A stretch of DNA of 64,000 bases, from positions 1 through 64,000 of the forward strand of contig JANQPN010000031.1 in the NCBI GenBank assembly GCA_028289455.1. The letters are read 5' to 3'. Position numbers and translations under genes: made by a program. Below the pieces are notes generated by a model. The model did no database searches. It saw only the letters and a program-made list of their open reading frames with translations, and had not been told where the DNA came from. Positions 37,583 to 46,885 of the stretch are shown here, one piece after another (within the stretch, counting starts at the first letter, position 1; the number at the start of each line of letters is the position of its first letter). The stretch is from Wenzhouxiangellaceae bacterium (GTDB lineage: Bacteria; Pseudomonadota; Gammaproteobacteria; Xanthomonadales; Wenzhouxiangellaceae).

Positions 37583-38794
37583 TCAACCGCCGCCGGAGAT
37601 TGGTCCCGGGGCTAATCCGTTTGCATAGCGCAGCAAATTCAGCGGTGGCTGCTGAATGACATCTACAGAGGTTATAAAACTCTGATTGTTGCGTTCCACC
37701 TCCACTTCCACTGTCGTATTGGGGCTGGTAGTGGCGATCATCAGATTCAACTGACTGCTGTTGCTGATCGGCGTTTGCGCCCAGCTCAACAGCACATCCC
37801 CTGGTCGCAGACCTGCCTGCCATGCCGGGCTGTTGTTCATCACTTCATCGACAAGTGCGCCGTTAATGCTGCCGTTTTCGTCACCACCCAGAGTGATTGA
37901 ATCCGAGAATATCGCGCCCAGCCAGCCGCGCCGCACACTGCCGTAGTCAATAATCTGTTGCATTACATCACTGGCGATGGCGATCGGAATAGCAAAGCCG
38001 ATGCCCTGGGCACCCAGGCTCTGATGCAGCATCGAGCTGTTAATGCCGACCACGTCACCTACTGCGTTGATCAACGCTCCGCCGCTGTTGCCGGCATTAA
38101 TTGCTGCATCAGTCTGAATAAAATCTTCCAGAGCAGTCAGATTCAGGTCATTGCGGCCTTTGGCGCTGACGATACCCATGGTTACCGTGTTGTTCAGACC
38201 ATAGGCATTACCGATGGCCAGCACCACATCACCAACCCGCACTTCACCGCCGGCTGCCAGTGGAGCAACCGGTAAATCGGATGCTTCGATTTTCAAGACC
38301 GCCAGATCGGTATCCGGATCGCTGCCGATAACCTGAGGCTGGAAAACGCGGCCGTCAGCCAGTGCCAGTTGAATATCATCGACATGATCAATGACGTGAT
38401 TACTGGTCAAAATATACCCATCGGCGCGCACAATCAGGCCAGAACCTAGGCCGCGACGGTTTCTGGCGGGTAATCGGCGGCTCAGAAAACTCTGGAACAG
38501 TGAATTGGTAACGCCCGGCACAGACGCCGGAACCACGGTGTTGGTATAAATACTCACCACTGCGGGCGCACTGCGGTTTACTGCTTCGGCATAAGAGCGA
38601 ACATAATTTCCAGGTGAGACGCCAAGTGGTGCGTCGGTGGTCAGGCCCGGTTGATCGGAAACATTGGCGCGCAGCGCAGGCAGGGCGTCCGGACGCAGCC
38701 AGACCACCACAAATGCCAGCGCCAGACCTACGACGATACTGCGTCCCAGGAAGCCGATGTTGTTGATCAATTTATTCACAGCAATTGTTATCAT
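37583..38794 (-). CDS. degS: DegS/AlgW-like periplasmic serine protease
   Basis: Protein of 403 residues. An N-terminal membrane anchor (about 12-32) precedes a trypsin-like domain with catalytic His in LTSNHVIDHVDD, Asp in DPDTDLAVLKI and Ser in AGNSGGALIN. There is a single PDZ domain (about 285-385: SPAWQAGLRPGDVLLSW). One PDZ plus a membrane anchor fits DegS/AlgW, which cleave the anti-sigma factor RseA/MucA in response to misfolded outer-membrane proteins, rather than DegP. No sigma-E genes are in the window. Confidence 0.88.
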   Translation of the reverse strand: MITIAVNKLINNIGFLGRSIVVGLALAFVVVWLRPDALPALRANVSDQPGLTTDAPLGVSPGNYVRSYAEAVNRSAPAVVSIYTNTVVPASVPGVTNSLFQSFLSRRLPARNRRGLGSGLIVRADGYILTSNHVIDHVDDIQLALADGRVFQPQVIGSDPDTDLAVLKIEASDLPVAPLAAGGEVRVGDVVLAIGNAYGLNNTVTMGIVSAKGRNDLNLTALEDFIQTDAAINAGNSGGALINAVGDVVGINSSMLHQSLGAQGIGFAIPIAIASDVMQQIIDYGSVRRGWLGAIFSDSITLGGDENGSINGALVDEVMNNSPAWQAGLRPGDVLLSWAQTPISNSSQLNLMIATTSPNTTVEVEVERNNQSFITSVDVIQQPPLNLLRYANGLAPGPISGGG

Positions 38795-39014
38795 AGGCAG
38801 CTTAAGCTTAATGGCATGTTAACAAGAGTGGTAAAATCACGCCAAAACAGCAGAAATGATGCCTCTTATGGGCAAATTCTATGCACTAAACCATTGAGAG
38901 TCGTTTTTGCTTTCGAGTAGAATACCTGATTGCAAAATATTCATTAAATTCATTGTATGACGCTGAAGTGGTGAAAATGCCGCTTTGGTTTATTCTTGTC
39001 CGAATGGAGAAACA

Positions 39015-39614
39015 ATGTCCGAGAACGGTGTAAACAAAGGGCGGCGTCGATTGCTGACCGCTACTACCGCAGTGGTAGGTGCAGCAGGTGCAGGCCTGGC
39101 CGCGCTGCCATTTATTCAATCGTGGCAACCCAGCGCCAAAGCCAAGGTGGTCGGCGCGCCGGTCGAATTTAACCTGCAGCCGCTTGAGCCCGGTCAAATC
39201 ATCCGGGGTCTGTGGCGTGGGAAAACCATAGGTATTCTGCGTCGTACGACGGAAATGCTGGATACGCTGCCGGGACTGGACAGCAAGTTGCGGGATCCGG
39301 ATTCCGCCGCTGAGGAGCAGCAGCCGGTATATGCGCAAAACCAGAACCGTTCCATTAAGCCGGAATATCTGGTGTTGGTAATGAACTGCACACATCTGGG
39401 TTGTGTGCCTGAGCTGGTGCCCGAGGTAGGCGCCCAGCCGTTTGATGCCGAGTGGCAGGGCGGGTTTTACTGCCCATGTCATAAATCCAAGTTTGACCTG
39501 GCCGGACGCGTATATGACGGCGTGCCTGCTCAGTTGAACCTGCAGGTGCCGCCTTACCAGTTTCTGGATGACCGCACCATTGTAGTGGGCATTGACCCGC
39601 AATCTCCGGCATAA
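39015..39614 (+). CDS. petA: Ubiquinol-cytochrome c reductase Rieske iron-sulfur subunit
   Basis: Protein of 199 residues from ATG 39015 with GGAGA upstream. A twin-arginine-like start (GRRRLLTATTAVV) leads into the membrane anchor. The 2Fe-2S ligands are in CTHLGC and CPCHKSKFD. It oxidises ubiquinol at the Qo site of the bc1 complex. First gene of petABC. The 220 bases upstream must contain the operon promoter but show no convincing consensus. Confidence 0.96.
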   Translation: MSENGVNKGRRRLLTATTAVVGAAGAGLAALPFIQSWQPSAKAKVVGAPVEFNLQPLEPGQIIRGLWRGKTIGILRRTTEMLDTLPGLDSKLRDPDSAAEEQQPVYAQNQNRSIKPEYLVLVMNCTHLGCVPELVPEVGAQPFDAEWQGGFYCPCHKSKFDLAGRVYDGVPAQLNLQVPPYQFLDDRTIVVGIDPQSPA

Positions 39615-39639
39615 AGCATAGACAGAAGGAATAGCGTTC

Positions 39640-40902
39640 ATGGCAAGACCTGCAAGCAGTATGAGAAGCCAGATCAGTGCACTCGGTAACTGGGTAGACA
39701 AGCGGTTACCGGTATCCAGTTTCTGGCGCGACCATCTCTCTGAATATTACGCCCCCAAGAATTTTAATTTCTGGTATTTTTTCGGTTCATTGGCATTACT
39801 GGTGCTGGTCAATCAGATCGTCACCGGTATTTTCCTGACCATGCAATACAAACCCAGTGCTGCTGAGGCATTTGCGTCGGTTGAGTTCATCATGCGGGAT
39901 GTACCGATGGGTTGGTTGATCCGCTATCTGCATTCAACCGGTGCTTCAGCTTTTTTCATCGTGATCTACCTGCACATGTTCCGTGCGCTCCTGTATGGTT
40001 CGTATCGGACACCGCGTGAGCTGATCTGGATATTCGGTATGCTGATTTACGTGGTGTTGATGGCCGAAGCCTTTATGGGTTACGTATTGCCATGGGGTCA
40101 GATGAGCTACTGGGGCGCACAGGTAATTATCTCGTTATTTGGGGCAATCCCCGATCTATGGATTATCAGCGGTGATTCGCTGGTGGAATGGATTCGCGGT
40201 GACTACTCTGTTTCCGATGCGACATTGAACCGGTTCTTCGCGTTGCATGTTATTGCACTGCCGCTGGCTCTGTTGCTGTTGGTAATGCTGCACCTGACGG
40301 CGCTGCATCAGGTTGGTTCAAACAATCCTGATGGTATTGAGATCAAGCAAAACAAGGATTCTGACGGCAAGCCGGTGGATGGTATTCCATTCCACCCGTA
40401 CTACACCGTCAAGGATATTTTCGGTGTTGGCATGTTCATGTTGCTGTTTGCATTCATGGTGTTCTATGCTCCGGATGGCGGCGGCATATTATTGGAGCAT
40501 GATAACTTTGTGCCTGCTGATCCACTGGTGACACCAGAGCATATCAAACCGGTATGGTATTTCACGCCGTTCTTTGCGATTTTGAAAGCTGTTCCCGACA
40601 AACTGGGAGGTGTAGTGGTAATGGGGCTGGCCATTGTGGTGCTGTTCCTGTTGCCGTGGCTGGATCGCAGCCCGGTGAAATCCATTCGCTACAAAGGTTG
40701 GTTGTCCAAGATCAGCCTGACCATTTTTGCGATCAGCTTTATCCGCCTCGGCATGCTGGGTATCGGTGAGGGTACACCTGCAGAGCTGCGCGAGTCACAG
40801 GTCTGGACGGCGTTATACTTTTTGTTCTTTATAACAATGCCGTTTTTCTCCCGGATGGAAAAAACCAAGCCGGTTCCTGAACGTGTAACCAGCAGTCATT
40901 AA
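39640..40902 (+). CDS. petB: Cytochrome b of the bc1 complex
   Basis: Protein of 420 residues with eight membrane helices. Heme-ligand His pairs are in RYLHSTGASAFF/IVIYLHMF and FFALHVIALPLA/VMLHLTALH. The Qo-site loop reads PVWY (residues 304-307) instead of PEWY, a variant I associate with beta/gammaproteobacteria. It is a full-length cytochrome b, not split as in cytochrome b6f. It lies 25 bases after petA and overlaps petC by one base (TAATG). Confidence 0.96.
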   Translation: MARPASSMRSQISALGNWVDKRLPVSSFWRDHLSEYYAPKNFNFWYFFGSLALLVLVNQIVTGIFLTMQYKPSAAEAFASVEFIMRDVPMGWLIRYLHSTGASAFFIVIYLHMFRALLYGSYRTPRELIWIFGMLIYVVLMAEAFMGYVLPWGQMSYWGAQVIISLFGAIPDLWIISGDSLVEWIRGDYSVSDATLNRFFALHVIALPLALLLLVMLHLTALHQVGSNNPDGIEIKQNKDSDGKPVDGIPFHPYYTVKDIFGVGMFMLLFAFMVFYAPDGGGILLEHDNFVPADPLVTPEHIKPVWYFTPFFAILKAVPDKLGGVVVMGLAIVVLFLLPWLDRSPVKSIRYKGWLSKISLTIFAISFIRLGMLGIGEGTPAELRESQVWTALYFLFFITMPFFSRMEKTKPVPERVTSSH

Positions 40903-41705
40903 TGGTGAAGTTGATGATAGTGAACAAAATGAAAAACCAATTGATTGCGGTATCACTGAGTATCTGTCTGAGTATCGCCAGCTTTACTGCGGTAGCGGCC
41001 GGTGATGAAGGTGTGCAGCTGTTTCCGGTAGACATCAATGTGTTTGACACTGCTGCTCTGCAACAGGGCGCGCGTACCTTTGTGGATTACTGCCTGGGCT
41101 GTCACGGAGCGAACTATATGCGCTTCAAGCGATTGGCCGGAGATCTAGGCTATAGTGAGGAAGAAGTTGAACAGTATCTGCTGCCTGCAGGACGCGAGCT
41201 GGTTGACACCATGACTGCGGCCATGGATGCCGAGCTTGGTGTAGAGGTGTTCGGTACTGATCCACCTGATCTGTCTTTAGTGGCTAGAGCGCGCGGCGGC
41301 CAGTGGCTGTATTCCTACTTTTTGTCTTTCTACGAGGATGAAGAACGGGCGCTTGGCTGGAACAATACGGTATTTCCTAATGCTTCCATGCCGCACGTAA
41401 TGTGGGAACTGCAGGGAGTTCAGGCACTGGCGCACCAGGACGATTCTCACGGTGAGCCGCATGGTGATGACAGCCATGGCGGTCACCCGAATCCGGCTGA
41501 TCAGTTTGAATTGATTGAAGCTGGTTTACAAAGCCCTGAAGAATACCAGCGGACGGTACAGGATCTGGTTACTTTCCTGGTATACCTGAGTGAGCCGTCT
41601 CAGCTGCAACGTCACCGGATGGGAATCTGGGTGATGCTGTTCCTGGCGTTATTCGCATTTCTGGCCTGGATGTTGAAAGCAGAATACTGGCGGGATGTAC
41701 ATTGA
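40902..41705 (+). CDS. petC: Cytochrome c1 of the bc1 complex
   Basis: Protein of 267 residues (a later in-frame ATG at 40929 is possible). A signal peptide ends near AVAAG. Heme c attachment is CLGCH in VDYCLGCHGANYMRF, the axial Met is in NASMPHVMWEL, and a C-terminal membrane anchor lies at about 240-260. Between about residues 178 and 197 is a His/Asp-rich insertion (HQDDSHGEPHGDDSHGG). It transfers electrons from the Rieske protein to soluble cytochrome c. The petABC-sspA-sspB order is conserved in gammaproteobacteria. Confidence 0.95.
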   Translation: MVKLMIVNKMKNQLIAVSLSICLSIASFTAVAAGDEGVQLFPVDINVFDTAALQQGARTFVDYCLGCHGANYMRFKRLAGDLGYSEEEVEQYLLPAGRELVDTMTAAMDAELGVEVFGTDPPDLSLVARARGGQWLYSYFLSFYEDEERALGWNNTVFPNASMPHVMWELQGVQALAHQDDSHGEPHGDDSHGGHPNPADQFELIEAGLQSPEEYQRTVQDLVTFLVYLSEPSQLQRHRMGIWVMLFLALFAFLAWMLKAEYWRDVH

Positions 41706-41793
41706 TGCGGCTTGCAACACCAAATACTGACAGCCTGCCATTGCATAGCGATGGCTCGAATGGCTTATCCCAGCCGGAATATGGAGCGATACT

Positions 41794-42417
41794 TTGAATA
41801 CCATGCAGCTGTACACACTTTCCGATTGTATGCATTGTCACCGGGTACGTTTTGTACTGGCTGAGAAGGGGATTAATGTCCAAATTACGGAAGTGGAAAA
41901 TAATTCCAAGGCGATTGACGATCTGGCGCAATTAACGCCATACGGTGATGCCCCGACCCTGGTTGACCGGGATATTGTGTTGTATGGAACCTCAGTGATA
42001 TGCGAATACCTGGACGAACGCTATCCTCATCCGCCACTGATGCCTGTAGATCCTATTTCGCGTGCCCGCCTGCGGCTGGCCCATTACCGGATTAAACGCG
42101 ACTGGTATACGCTGGCTGACGGCATTATCGCAGCCAATAACAGTAAAAACCCCGAGCGTCCTGCAGTGAGACTGATCCGCGAGCTCCGGGAAAGCATCAC
42201 AGCAGCGGATGATCTGTTTGGCCTTTCCAAGTTTATGCTGAACGATGAACTCAGCCTGGTGGATTGCTCACTGGTGCCGTTTTTCTGGCGGCTGCCTTCA
42301 CTGGGCGTCAATATCAGCCGCAATGCCAATAATGTCAGAGCTTATACGGAAAGGCTGTTTGAGCGGCCTTCATTCCGCGCCAGTCTGACCCGCGCCGAAA
42401 AACAGCTGGTGGGCTAA
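41794..42417 (+). CDS. sspA: Stringent starvation protein A (GST-fold)
   Basis: Protein of 207 residues. TTG 41794 is favoured over ATG 41803 because GGAG lies seven bases upstream of it. It has a thioredoxin-like N-terminal domain (LYTLSDCMHCHRVRFVLAEKGI, with a CxxC) and an all-helical GST C-terminal domain. SspA associates with RNA polymerase under stress. It lacks a clear glutathione-transferase catalytic residue, as for other SspA proteins. It is four bases from sspB. Confidence 0.93.
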   Translation: MNTMQLYTLSDCMHCHRVRFVLAEKGINVQITEVENNSKAIDDLAQLTPYGDAPTLVDRDIVLYGTSVICEYLDERYPHPPLMPVDPISRARLRLAHYRIKRDWYTLADGIIAANNSKNPERPAVRLIRELRESITAADDLFGLSKFMLNDELSLVDCSLVPFFWRLPSLGVNISRNANNVRAYTERLFERPSFRASLTRAEKQLVG

Positions 42418-42420
42418 AAG

Positions 42421-42840
42421 TTGGTCGATCAACCCGTCGATATGTCGCCCAACAGGCCTTATCTGTTGCGGGCTTTGCATCAATGGATCGTTGATAACGA
42501 CATGACACCGCATATTCTGGTGAATGCGGAAGTGGAAAATATTCAGGTACCGGTTTCTGCCATTCGCAATGGCAAAGTGGTTTTGAATGTTGACCCGGCT
42601 GCCGTTCAGGGTTTGGAAATAGGAAACGATTATCTGACCTGCTCGGCGCGTTTCAATGGTGTAGCGCAAAGCCTGTTTGTACCGGTATTTGCCATTCTTG
42701 CGGTATATGCCCGGGAAAACGGTCAGGGTATGATGTTTGCCGATGAGTTGAGCAAGCAGGGCGGTTCTGATGATGACGGTGGTTCCGATGACAGCCCGCG
42801 TTCCGGCAAGGACAGGTCGCACCTGCAGGTCATCAAATAA
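42421..42840 (+). CDS. sspB: ClpXP specificity-enhancing factor SspB
   Basis: Protein of 139 residues from TTG 42421; ATG 42442 gives a start (MSPNRPYLLRALHQWIVD) that also fits the family. The adaptor domain (1-~110) has NDMTPHILVNAEVE, LNVDPAAVQGL and AVYARENGQGMMF. A Ser/Asp-rich linker leads to a C-terminal hydrophobic SHLQVIK peptide, the ClpX-docking XB motif. It delivers ssrA-tagged and other substrates to ClpXP. Confidence 0.94.
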   Translation: MVDQPVDMSPNRPYLLRALHQWIVDNDMTPHILVNAEVENIQVPVSAIRNGKVVLNVDPAAVQGLEIGNDYLTCSARFNGVAQSLFVPVFAILAVYARENGQGMMFADELSKQGGSDDDGGSDDSPRSGKDRSHLQVIK

Positions 42841-42870
42841 AAACTTCTCTGGTCAGGCTGACATGCCTGC

Positions 42871-43218
42871 TCAGTTTTCAACCTCAAACGATTGAAACAG
42901 TGTCTGCCCGTCTGCAGTCTGGAGTTGCATGCTGTGTAGTTTGCCGCCGTGCAAAAATACCCATCCATATTGCCGTTGGCGACCATCGCTACTGTATTCA
43001 AAACGGTATTTTCGGTTAATTGACAAGCCGTTCTTATAGCTCAGGCGAACCGATTGCAAGCGTACTGTGGCGTCCAGCAGCTGGATGCCCTGTCCACGGC
43101 AGACACGTATTACTGTGGCCAGCGTCAGCTCATGCATTCGACGGCTTTCGCGCCAGTTCCACACAATCGCCGTTAACAGCAACAGTGCAATAACAGGGTG
43201 GGTTAAAAAATCCAGCAT
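42871..43218 (-). CDS. DUF3301 protein
   Basis: Protein of 115 residues. An N-terminal membrane helix (about 7-22) is followed by a conserved soluble domain (RVCRGQGIQLLDATVRLQ, RKYRFEYSSDG). DUF3301 proteins are small inner-membrane proteins restricted largely to gammaproteobacteria and have no known function. It lies 21 bases downstream of the Smr gene, probably on the same transcript. It is convergent with sspB. Confidence 0.85.
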   Translation of the reverse strand: MLDFLTHPVIALLLLTAIVWNWRESRRMHELTLATVIRVCRGQGIQLLDATVRLQSVRLSYKNGLSINRKYRFEYSSDGRQRQYGWVFLHGGKLHSMQLQTADGQTLFQSFEVEN

Positions 43219-43239
43219 GATAATTGTCGAAGGCTGTTG

Positions 43240-43764
43240 TTAACGACGGCTAAGCAGTACATAAACTGCACCGGTGCCGCCGTCTACGGGCCGCGCCGAG
43301 CAATAAGCCAGCACACCGGGCATTCGGCGAAGTAATTTGGCGGTGAGTGTTTTCAATTTTGGTTGAATGCGCGAGCGTAATCCTTTTCCATGAATGATGC
43401 GTACACAGGTTTTTTGATCCTGGCGCGCATGTTCGATAAATTCGACGATTGCAGTCTGTGCCTCTGCAGTACGCATATGATGCAGATCCAGAACATCAGC
43501 GACGCTGTAACGTCCCTGACGTAACCTGCGTTGTACTTTGGCCTGCAGGCCGGGTTTTGCCCAGCGGATTTCCTCTCCGGATTCGACTTCCAGCTGTTCC
43601 GGGCTGAAATCAAGCAACTCATTAACGACTACGGCTTCATCCTGACGGGAAAAGGTAGGCACAGGGCGCGCGGGTTGTGGTCGTGAATTGTCACGATCAT
43701 TGGTTACCGGGCGCACTTCACCGACAATTTTCCGGAAGAATTTACTGTCTTCATCAATGGTCAT
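43240..43764 (-). CDS. Smr-domain DNA/RNA endonuclease (SmrA-like)
   Basis: Protein of 174 residues from ATG 43764 (the longer frame to 43815 would run up to the surE region). A variable N-terminal half is followed by the Smr domain (about 85-174): LDLHHMRTAEAQ, VRIIHGKGLRS and YCSARPVDGGTGAVYVLL. Smr domains nick DNA, and in SmrB cleave mRNA at collided ribosomes. This domain size fits the YdaL/SmrA-type stand-alone form. It is divergent from surE. Confidence 0.9.
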   Translation of the reverse strand: MTIDEDSKFFRKIVGEVRPVTNDRDNSRPQPARPVPTFSRQDEAVVVNELLDFSPEQLEVESGEEIRWAKPGLQAKVQRRLRQGRYSVADVLDLHHMRTAEAQTAIVEFIEHARQDQKTCVRIIHGKGLRSRIQPKLKTLTAKLLRRMPGVLAYCSARPVDGGTGAVYVLLSRR

Positions 43765-43839
43765 GAATAAATCCGTGCGATCTGAGCTGTAGGGTGATAG
43801 GTTTTCCAGTATCATGCAAATTTATCTGTGGAGGCGGTT

Positions 43840-44607
43840 TTGCACAACCCGTTACACATTCTGGTCAGTAATGATGATGGTATCGATGCGCCGGGTATCA
43901 ATATCCTGTCCGAGGCATTACGAAAATCAGCCCGGGTAACAGTGGTTGCACCGGTGCGTGACCACAGTGGCGCCAGTAATTCGCTGACACTGGAGCGGCC
44001 TATCCGCTTCAGCCGCCGCAGCCCGGACGTTATAGCCGTGCATGGCACGCCCACTGACTCAGTCCATCTGGCGATTACCGGTTTGCTTGAAGAAGAACCT
44101 GATATGGTGATTTCCGGGATCAACGCAGAAGCCAACCTGGGCGACGATGTGTTGTACTCAGGCACTGTGGCAGCGGCCATGGAGGGGCGGTTTTTAGGGC
44201 TGCCGGCGATTGCCGTATCGATGTGCCGGCAATCGCATAAGCCCAACTATGCCAGCGCTGCGCGTGCCGCCTGTCTGGTAATGGAAAAATTACGGAGCAG
44301 TCCTTTACCGGCTGATACGATTCTTAATATCAATGTGCCGGACCTTCCCTGGGAATCAATCAAGGGCTTTGCGGTAACGCGCCTGGGCCATCGGCATCGG
44401 GCAGAATCGGTCATTCCGATTAATGATCCGCGCGGCAGGCCGTTGTTCTGGATCGGACCTCCAGGCGAAGAGCAGGATGCCGGTCCCGGTACCGATTTTT
44501 ATGCGATTCGCCGGCAACAGGTATCAATTACGCCCATTCATGTGGATTTAACCCGCTACCAGGCGCTGGATCAGGTTGCGCAGTGGGTTGAGACGCTGGA
44601 ACAATAA
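43840..44607 (+). CDS. surE: 5'/3'-nucleotidase SurE
   Basis: Protein of about 255 residues. TTG 43840 is chosen because GGAGG ends six bases before it; GTG 43828 overlaps that site. The metal site is [11 protein letters not shown] at the N-terminus, followed by [43 protein letters not shown] and [19 protein letters not shown]. It dephosphorylates nucleoside monophosphates and contributes to stationary-phase survival. First of surE-pcm-yqaA-nlpD. Confidence 0.95.
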   Translation: MHNPLHILVSNDDGIDAPGINILSEALRKSARVTVVAPVRDHSGASNSLTLERPIRFSRRSPDVIAVHGTPTDSVHLAITGLLEEEPDMVISGINAEANLGDDVLYSGTVAAAMEGRFLGLPAIAVSMCRQSHKPNYASAARAACLVMEKLRSSPLPADTILNINVPDLPWESIKGFAVTRLGHRHRAESVIPINDPRGRPLFWIGPPGEEQDAGPGTDFYAIRRQQVSITPIHVDLTRYQALDQVAQWVETLEQ

Positions 44608-44672
44608 CCCGGGCATAGCAACGAATGGGTAGCTACAGGATGCAGGCCACTGGATTTCACCGGGGTATAGGA

Positions 44673-45359
44673 ATGACCTCTCAGGCAGCTCGTGACCGGC
44701 TGGTAACAAGACTGCAGGCTAAGGGCATTACCAATCAGGCCGTTTTGCAGGCCATTGCCAGCGCACCCCGGCATCTGTTTGTGGATGAAGCATTGGCCAG
44801 CCGCGCTTATGAAGATACCGCTCTGCCGATTGGACTCGGACAGACCATCTCTCAGCCTTTTATTGTGGCGCATATGACCGAACTTCTGCTCAGGGGGCAT
44901 GCGCGGCTGGATAAAGTACTGGAAGTGGGTACCGGCTCGGGTTATCAGGCGGCCGTCTTGGCGATGGTATGTGACCGGGTATTCAGTTTGGAACGGATCG
45001 AAGCATTACTGCGATTGGCACGGCGCAGATTCCATCAACTTGGTATGCATAATGTATTTACCCGCTACAGTGACGGTCAACACGGTTGGATTGCACAGGC
45101 GCCCTTTGACGGCATCATCCTGACGGCAGCCTGTTCAATGATTCCGGATGAACTGCTGCAACAGCTGGCTGACGGAGCCAGGTTGATTGCGCCGTTGAAT
45201 GCCAGTGGTGTAGAAGCGATGGGGTTAAGCACGCCATTGCTGAAAAAACTCGGAATGGGTGGTCAGTATCTAATCAGCTATACCCGTTGTGGAGATGAGT
45301 TTGAGCCTGAAGTACTGGACGCGGTAAGTTTTGTTCCGATGCTGGATGGCCTGAGCTAG
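44673..45359 (+). CDS. pcm: Protein-L-isoaspartate O-methyltransferase
   Basis: Protein of 228 residues. ATG 44673 (MTSQAARDRL) matches the family start; the upstream frame to 44625 does not. Motifs are RHLFVDEALASRAYEDTALPIG, the QTISQPF active-site loop, and the SAM-binding VLEVGTGSGYQAAVLA. It repairs isoaspartyl residues in aged proteins, using S-adenosylmethionine. Confidence 0.96.
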   Translation: MTSQAARDRLVTRLQAKGITNQAVLQAIASAPRHLFVDEALASRAYEDTALPIGLGQTISQPFIVAHMTELLLRGHARLDKVLEVGTGSGYQAAVLAMVCDRVFSLERIEALLRLARRRFHQLGMHNVFTRYSDGQHGWIAQAPFDGIILTAACSMIPDELLQQLADGARLIAPLNASGVEAMGLSTPLLKKLGMGGQYLISYTRCGDEFEPEVLDAVSFVPMLDGLS

Positions 45360-45369
45360 TCATTGTCCG

Positions 45370-45954
45370 ATGCTGAACCTGCAAAAGCTTTATGACTGGG
45401 TGCTGCAGCTGGCCGGCAGGCCCCGGGCCGGTGCCTGGCTGGCTGGGTTGAGTGCCAGTGAGGCAGTATTTTTTCCGATTCCGCCTGATACTCTGTTGAT
45501 TCCCATGGGGCTTGCACAACCGCAGCGCATCTGGAAGCTGGCAGGTTTGTGCACGCTGGCCAGTGTGGCCGGTGGGCTTATCGGATACCTGCTGGGGTGG
45601 TGGGGCAGTGAAGCGTTAGCAGACTGGCTGAATAACTCACGTTGGGCAGACAGCTATCAACAGGTCAAGCTGTTGTTTGCAGATTATGGGGTTTGGGTAA
45701 TGCTGCTGGCTGGCTTCACGCCAATACCATATAAGATTTTCACCGTAACAGCAGGGTTGCTGCTGTTACCTATCCATTTGTTTCTGATTGCCGGTATTGT
45801 AGGTCGAGGCGGGCGGTTTTTCCTGGTGGCAGCACTGCTCGCAGCTGGTGGGGATGATTTGGCGGAACGTATCCGTCCATGGGTGTCAAAACTGGGGTGG
45901 ATAGTGATCGGGATAGCTGTAATCATAATGATTTGGTTGGTGACAAAAGGATGA
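45370..45954 (+). CDS. YqaA-type DedA/SNARE-associated membrane protein
   Basis: Protein of 194 residues with about five hydrophobic segments. ASEAVFFPIPPDTLLIPMG near 28-46 and LLAGFTPIPYKIFTVTAG near 115-132 form the two re-entrant loops of the DedA/VTT fold. YqaA is a small member of this family; DedA proteins flip undecaprenyl phosphate or phospholipids. The TGA stop overlaps the nlpD ATG (ATGA). It is inserted between pcm and nlpD. Confidence 0.88.
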   Translation: MLNLQKLYDWVLQLAGRPRAGAWLAGLSASEAVFFPIPPDTLLIPMGLAQPQRIWKLAGLCTLASVAGGLIGYLLGWWGSEALADWLNNSRWADSYQQVKLLFADYGVWVMLLAGFTPIPYKIFTVTAGLLLLPIHLFLIAGIVGRGGRFFLVAALLAAGGDDLAERIRPWVSKLGWIVIGIAVIIMIWLVTKG

Positions 45955-46859
45955 AGTCCAGCTCGTTGGCAATAACGGTTATGCTGCTGGCAGGGCTGTT
46001 GCTCAGCGCCTGTGGAGGCGGATATCGTCCTGCGCCGGTGCATGATCGCAGTATCGACAGACAAAGACCTGTTGTTGACAATGCTGGTAGAGCACCTGTG
46101 CGCAGTGATCATTACACTGTCAGCCGTGGCGATACCCTGTATTCCATAGCCTTTCGCTATAACCTGAACTACCTGGATCTGGCTGAATGGAACGGCATAG
46201 GTGAGCCGTATACCATTTACCCTGGGCAAAGGTTGGGACTGACACGTACAGCAGGCGGTTACAGCGCCACTAACAGTGGCTTGCAGACCATACCGGCCAG
46301 GCAACCCGGCAGGCAGTCGCCAAGGCAACTGCCACCGACACCTTCAACCGGCTCCGGAAATGCCGCGAATACAACCTCCGGCAACACCAGCAGCCGAACT
46401 ACAACCCGGCCTGCGAGACCTGCCGCGCCTCCGGCTTCAAAACCACCGGTTACTGCGTCTGCTGCCACAACACGCAACAGTAGTGGTATCCAATGGCTAT
46501 GGCCGGTGGCAGGTGGCCGGGTCAACCGCAGTTTTGTGGCCGGGGAAAACAGCCGCCAGGGTTTGGATATCGGTGGCTCACCCGGTCAGCCTATTGTGGC
46601 TGCGGCAGCTGGCACGGTTGTATATAGCGGGCCGGGTCTGACTGGATATGCTGAACTTATTATTATCAAGCATAATGAGGAATTACTGAGCGCCTATGGT
46701 CACAACAGGCGGCGGTTGGTGCAGGAAGGGGAATCTGTTAATCCCGGTCAGCAGATTGCCGAACTGGGGCGCTCACCGCGAGGTGAAGATGAGTTGCACT
46801 TCCAGATTCGCCGTCTAGGCAAACCTCAGAATCCTCAGAACTACCTGCCCAAACGCTAA
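45951..46859 (+). CDS. nlpD: Murein hydrolase activator NlpD (LysM plus degenerate LytM)
   Basis: Lipoprotein of 302 residues from ATG 45951 (lipobox LLSACGG). LysM domain HYTVSRGDTLYSIAFRY near 52-95; Pro/Thr/Ser-rich linker 105-180; C-terminal LytM/M23 domain (~185-302). Catalytic residues are degenerate: the first His of HxGxD is Arg (RQGLDIGG) and HxH reads ELH (ELHFQIR), as in E. coli NlpD. So it is a non-enzymatic activator; AmiB at 15409 is a plausible partner, though E. coli NlpD activates AmiC. The rpoS gene that normally follows is absent. Confidence 0.93.
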   Translation: MKSSSLAITVMLLAGLLLSACGGGYRPAPVHDRSIDRQRPVVDNAGRAPVRSDHYTVSRGDTLYSIAFRYNLNYLDLAEWNGIGEPYTIYPGQRLGLTRTAGGYSATNSGLQTIPARQPGRQSPRQLPPTPSTGSGNAANTTSGNTSSRTTTRPARPAAPPASKPPVTASAATTRNSSGIQWLWPVAGGRVNRSFVAGENSRQGLDIGGSPGQPIVAAAAGTVVYSGPGLTGYAELIIIKHNEELLSAYGHNRRRLVQEGESVNPGQQIAELGRSPRGEDELHFQIRRLGKPQNPQNYLPKR

Positions 46860-46885
46860 TTGCTGCGCTGGGTTAGTTGCTGGTT

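Noticed and set aside
38886..39701. 271-codon minus-strand frame opposite petA
   Set aside because: petA is unmistakable on the plus strand (CTHLGC, CPCHKS); the opposite frame has no recognisable domain.
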